From Siphlonurus alternatus (lineage: Eukaryota > Arthropoda > Insecta > Ephemeroptera > Siphlonuridae): 64,000 nt of DNA. Shown here piece after piece: positions 63,626 to 64,000 of the stretch. The notes beneath the pieces are model-generated. The model saw only the letters and a program-made list of their open reading frames with translations. It had not been told where the DNA came from and did no database searches. Both the position numbers and the translations under genes were made by a program. Each line of letters opens with the position of its first letter. The stretch's first letter is position 1. Location of the stretch: assembly GCA_949825025.1 (NCBI GenBank), contig OX463780.1, positions 49,621,280-49,685,279 of the forward strand. The letters are read 5' to 3'.

Positions 63626-64000
63626 CAATTCAATTCATTTATTCAATTCAATTCAATTCAATTCAATTCATTCATTCAATTCATTTATTCAATTCAATTC
63701 AATTCAATTCAATTCAATTTAATTTAATTCAATTCATTTATTCAATTCAATTCAATTTATTTCAATTCAATTTAATTCAATTCAATTCTAATCAATTCAA
63801 TTCATTTATTCAATTCAAATCAATTCAATTCAATCAATTCAAATCAATTCAATTCAAATCAATTCAAATCAATTCAATTCATTTATTCAATTCATTTCAA
63901 TTCAAATCAATTCAATTTATTTATTCAATTCAATTCAATTCAATGCAGTTCAATTCAAATCAATTCAATTCAATTCAATTCATTTATTCAATTCAATTTA
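63626..64000. repeat. D-E modules, cut by the window end
   Basis: CATTCATTC, CTAATC near 63787 and an E head at 63943. The window ends inside E. Confidence 0.8.

Larger units (their letters stand above)
1..64000. repeat. TTCAA/AATTC pentameric satellite array, whole window
   Basis: The window consists from end to end of TTCAA pentamers and close variants. The + strand carries almost all the C and almost no G. G occurs only in recurring landmarks such as GCAG, AAGTC, GATCC, GATATC, TCGAT and TTTGGTC. Long open frames on the + strand are arithmetic by-products: a 5-base unit read in triplets gives the same pentapeptide I-Q-F-N-S in all three frames and has no stop. The complementary TTGAA unit has TGA in every frame. 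No start context, domain, intron signal, RNA fold or mobile element was found. Both ends of the window lie inside the array, so its full length is unknown. Confidence 0.98.

Noticed and set aside
1..64000. CRISPR array
   Set aside because: Repeats and spacers cannot be distinguished, every part is the same pentamer, and no cas gene is near.
1..64000. Telomeric DNA
   Set aside because: No TTAGGG, TTAGG, TTTAGGG or other G-rich telomere unit occurs, and the G-poor strand does not resemble a telomere C-strand repeat.
1..64000. Centromere protein B box
   Set aside because: TTCGATTC resembles the first part of the box, but the CGGG part is absent everywhere.
1..64000. Transposon or retroelement remnants
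   Set aside because: No terminal inverted repeats, long terminal repeats, target-site duplications, poly-A tails or coding remnants were seen. Every non-TTCAA word recurs as a satellite variant.
1..64000. Classical heat-shock element
   Set aside because: Canonical elements need GAA and TTC units in alternating orientation with two-base gaps. Here TTC units are all in one orientation, and GAATTC brings GAA and TTC together with no gap. Only the weaker direct-repeat idea is kept as a finding.
1..64000. tRNA, rRNA or other structured RNA genes
   Set aside because: The near absence of G on one strand rules out stable stems. No tRNA box A or B and no rRNA core words were seen.

Overview
This window is one uninterrupted block of satellite DNA. 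I find no protein gene, RNA gene, transposon or unique sequence anywhere in its 64 kb. Nearly every base belongs to a degenerate pentamer TTCAA (same as AATTC; TTGAA on the other strand), mixed with a few one-step variants (ATCAA, TTTAA, AGTCAA, TCCAA) and two register-shifting words (TTCATTTA and a 4-mer TTCA or TCAA). The + strand is almost free of G, and the orientation never flips. A very AT-rich array with multi-kilobase higher-order repeats points to eukaryotic heterochromatin (pericentromeric, subtelomeric or another satellite block). The species cannot be read from the sequence.

Rare G-containing landmarks split the array into recurring modules. Module names are mine. A: head CAATGCAGTTCAGTTC. 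A1 continues TTCAATTC then CTTATTTAATTC; A2 has TTCCATTC, CTTATTAAATTC and CAATCTAATTC; A3 has TTCAATTC and CTTATTAAATTC; A4 has TTCCATTC and CTTATTTAATTC; A1s is a solitary A1 followed by AATTAAATT. B: CAATCCAAATC then TTCATTTCATTTATTC. C: GAATTC, GATCC, GATATC, ATCGATG in fixed order. D: CATTCATTC then CTAATC. E: GCAGTTCAATTCAAATC; E2 is a second E ending CAACTCAATTT. F: TTTATGCAATTTATTC. G1: TATTTGGTCAATCC with a later TTATATTC; G2: CATTTGGTCAATCC without it. H1: a short TCCAA array between TTGCAATTC and GCAATCC; H2: TTCAAAACAATTC instead. I: CAAACAATTC. J: TTCTTTTATTC. K: AAATCAATGCAATTC.

Layout. From 1 to about 31.3 kb are type I units of about 9.2-9.4 kb (full units 7725-16918 and 16919-26345, partial units on both sides). 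Each reads A2-A3-A1-A4, H1'-I-J-K', A2-A3-A1-A2-A3, B, C, D-E-F, G1-H1-I, J-K-A1s, C, D-E, E::I, J-K. The first partial unit also holds a 1,725-bp tandem duplication. From 31.3 to 52.3 kb are two type II units of about 10.2 and 10.8 kb, almost the same as each other. They lack half of the A cluster and have two internal rounds of about 3.9 kb carrying G1 and G2. From 52.3 kb to the end are shorter, rearranged type III units (a 3,745-bp repeat pair, then several chimeric joins).

No genes work together here. The biology is array evolution: slippage in 5-bp steps inside modules, and larger unequal exchange or conversion that duplicates, truncates and joins modules. All positions and spacings below were read by eye from landmark words. 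Percent identities were not computed. Module borders without a landmark are approximate to tens of bases.
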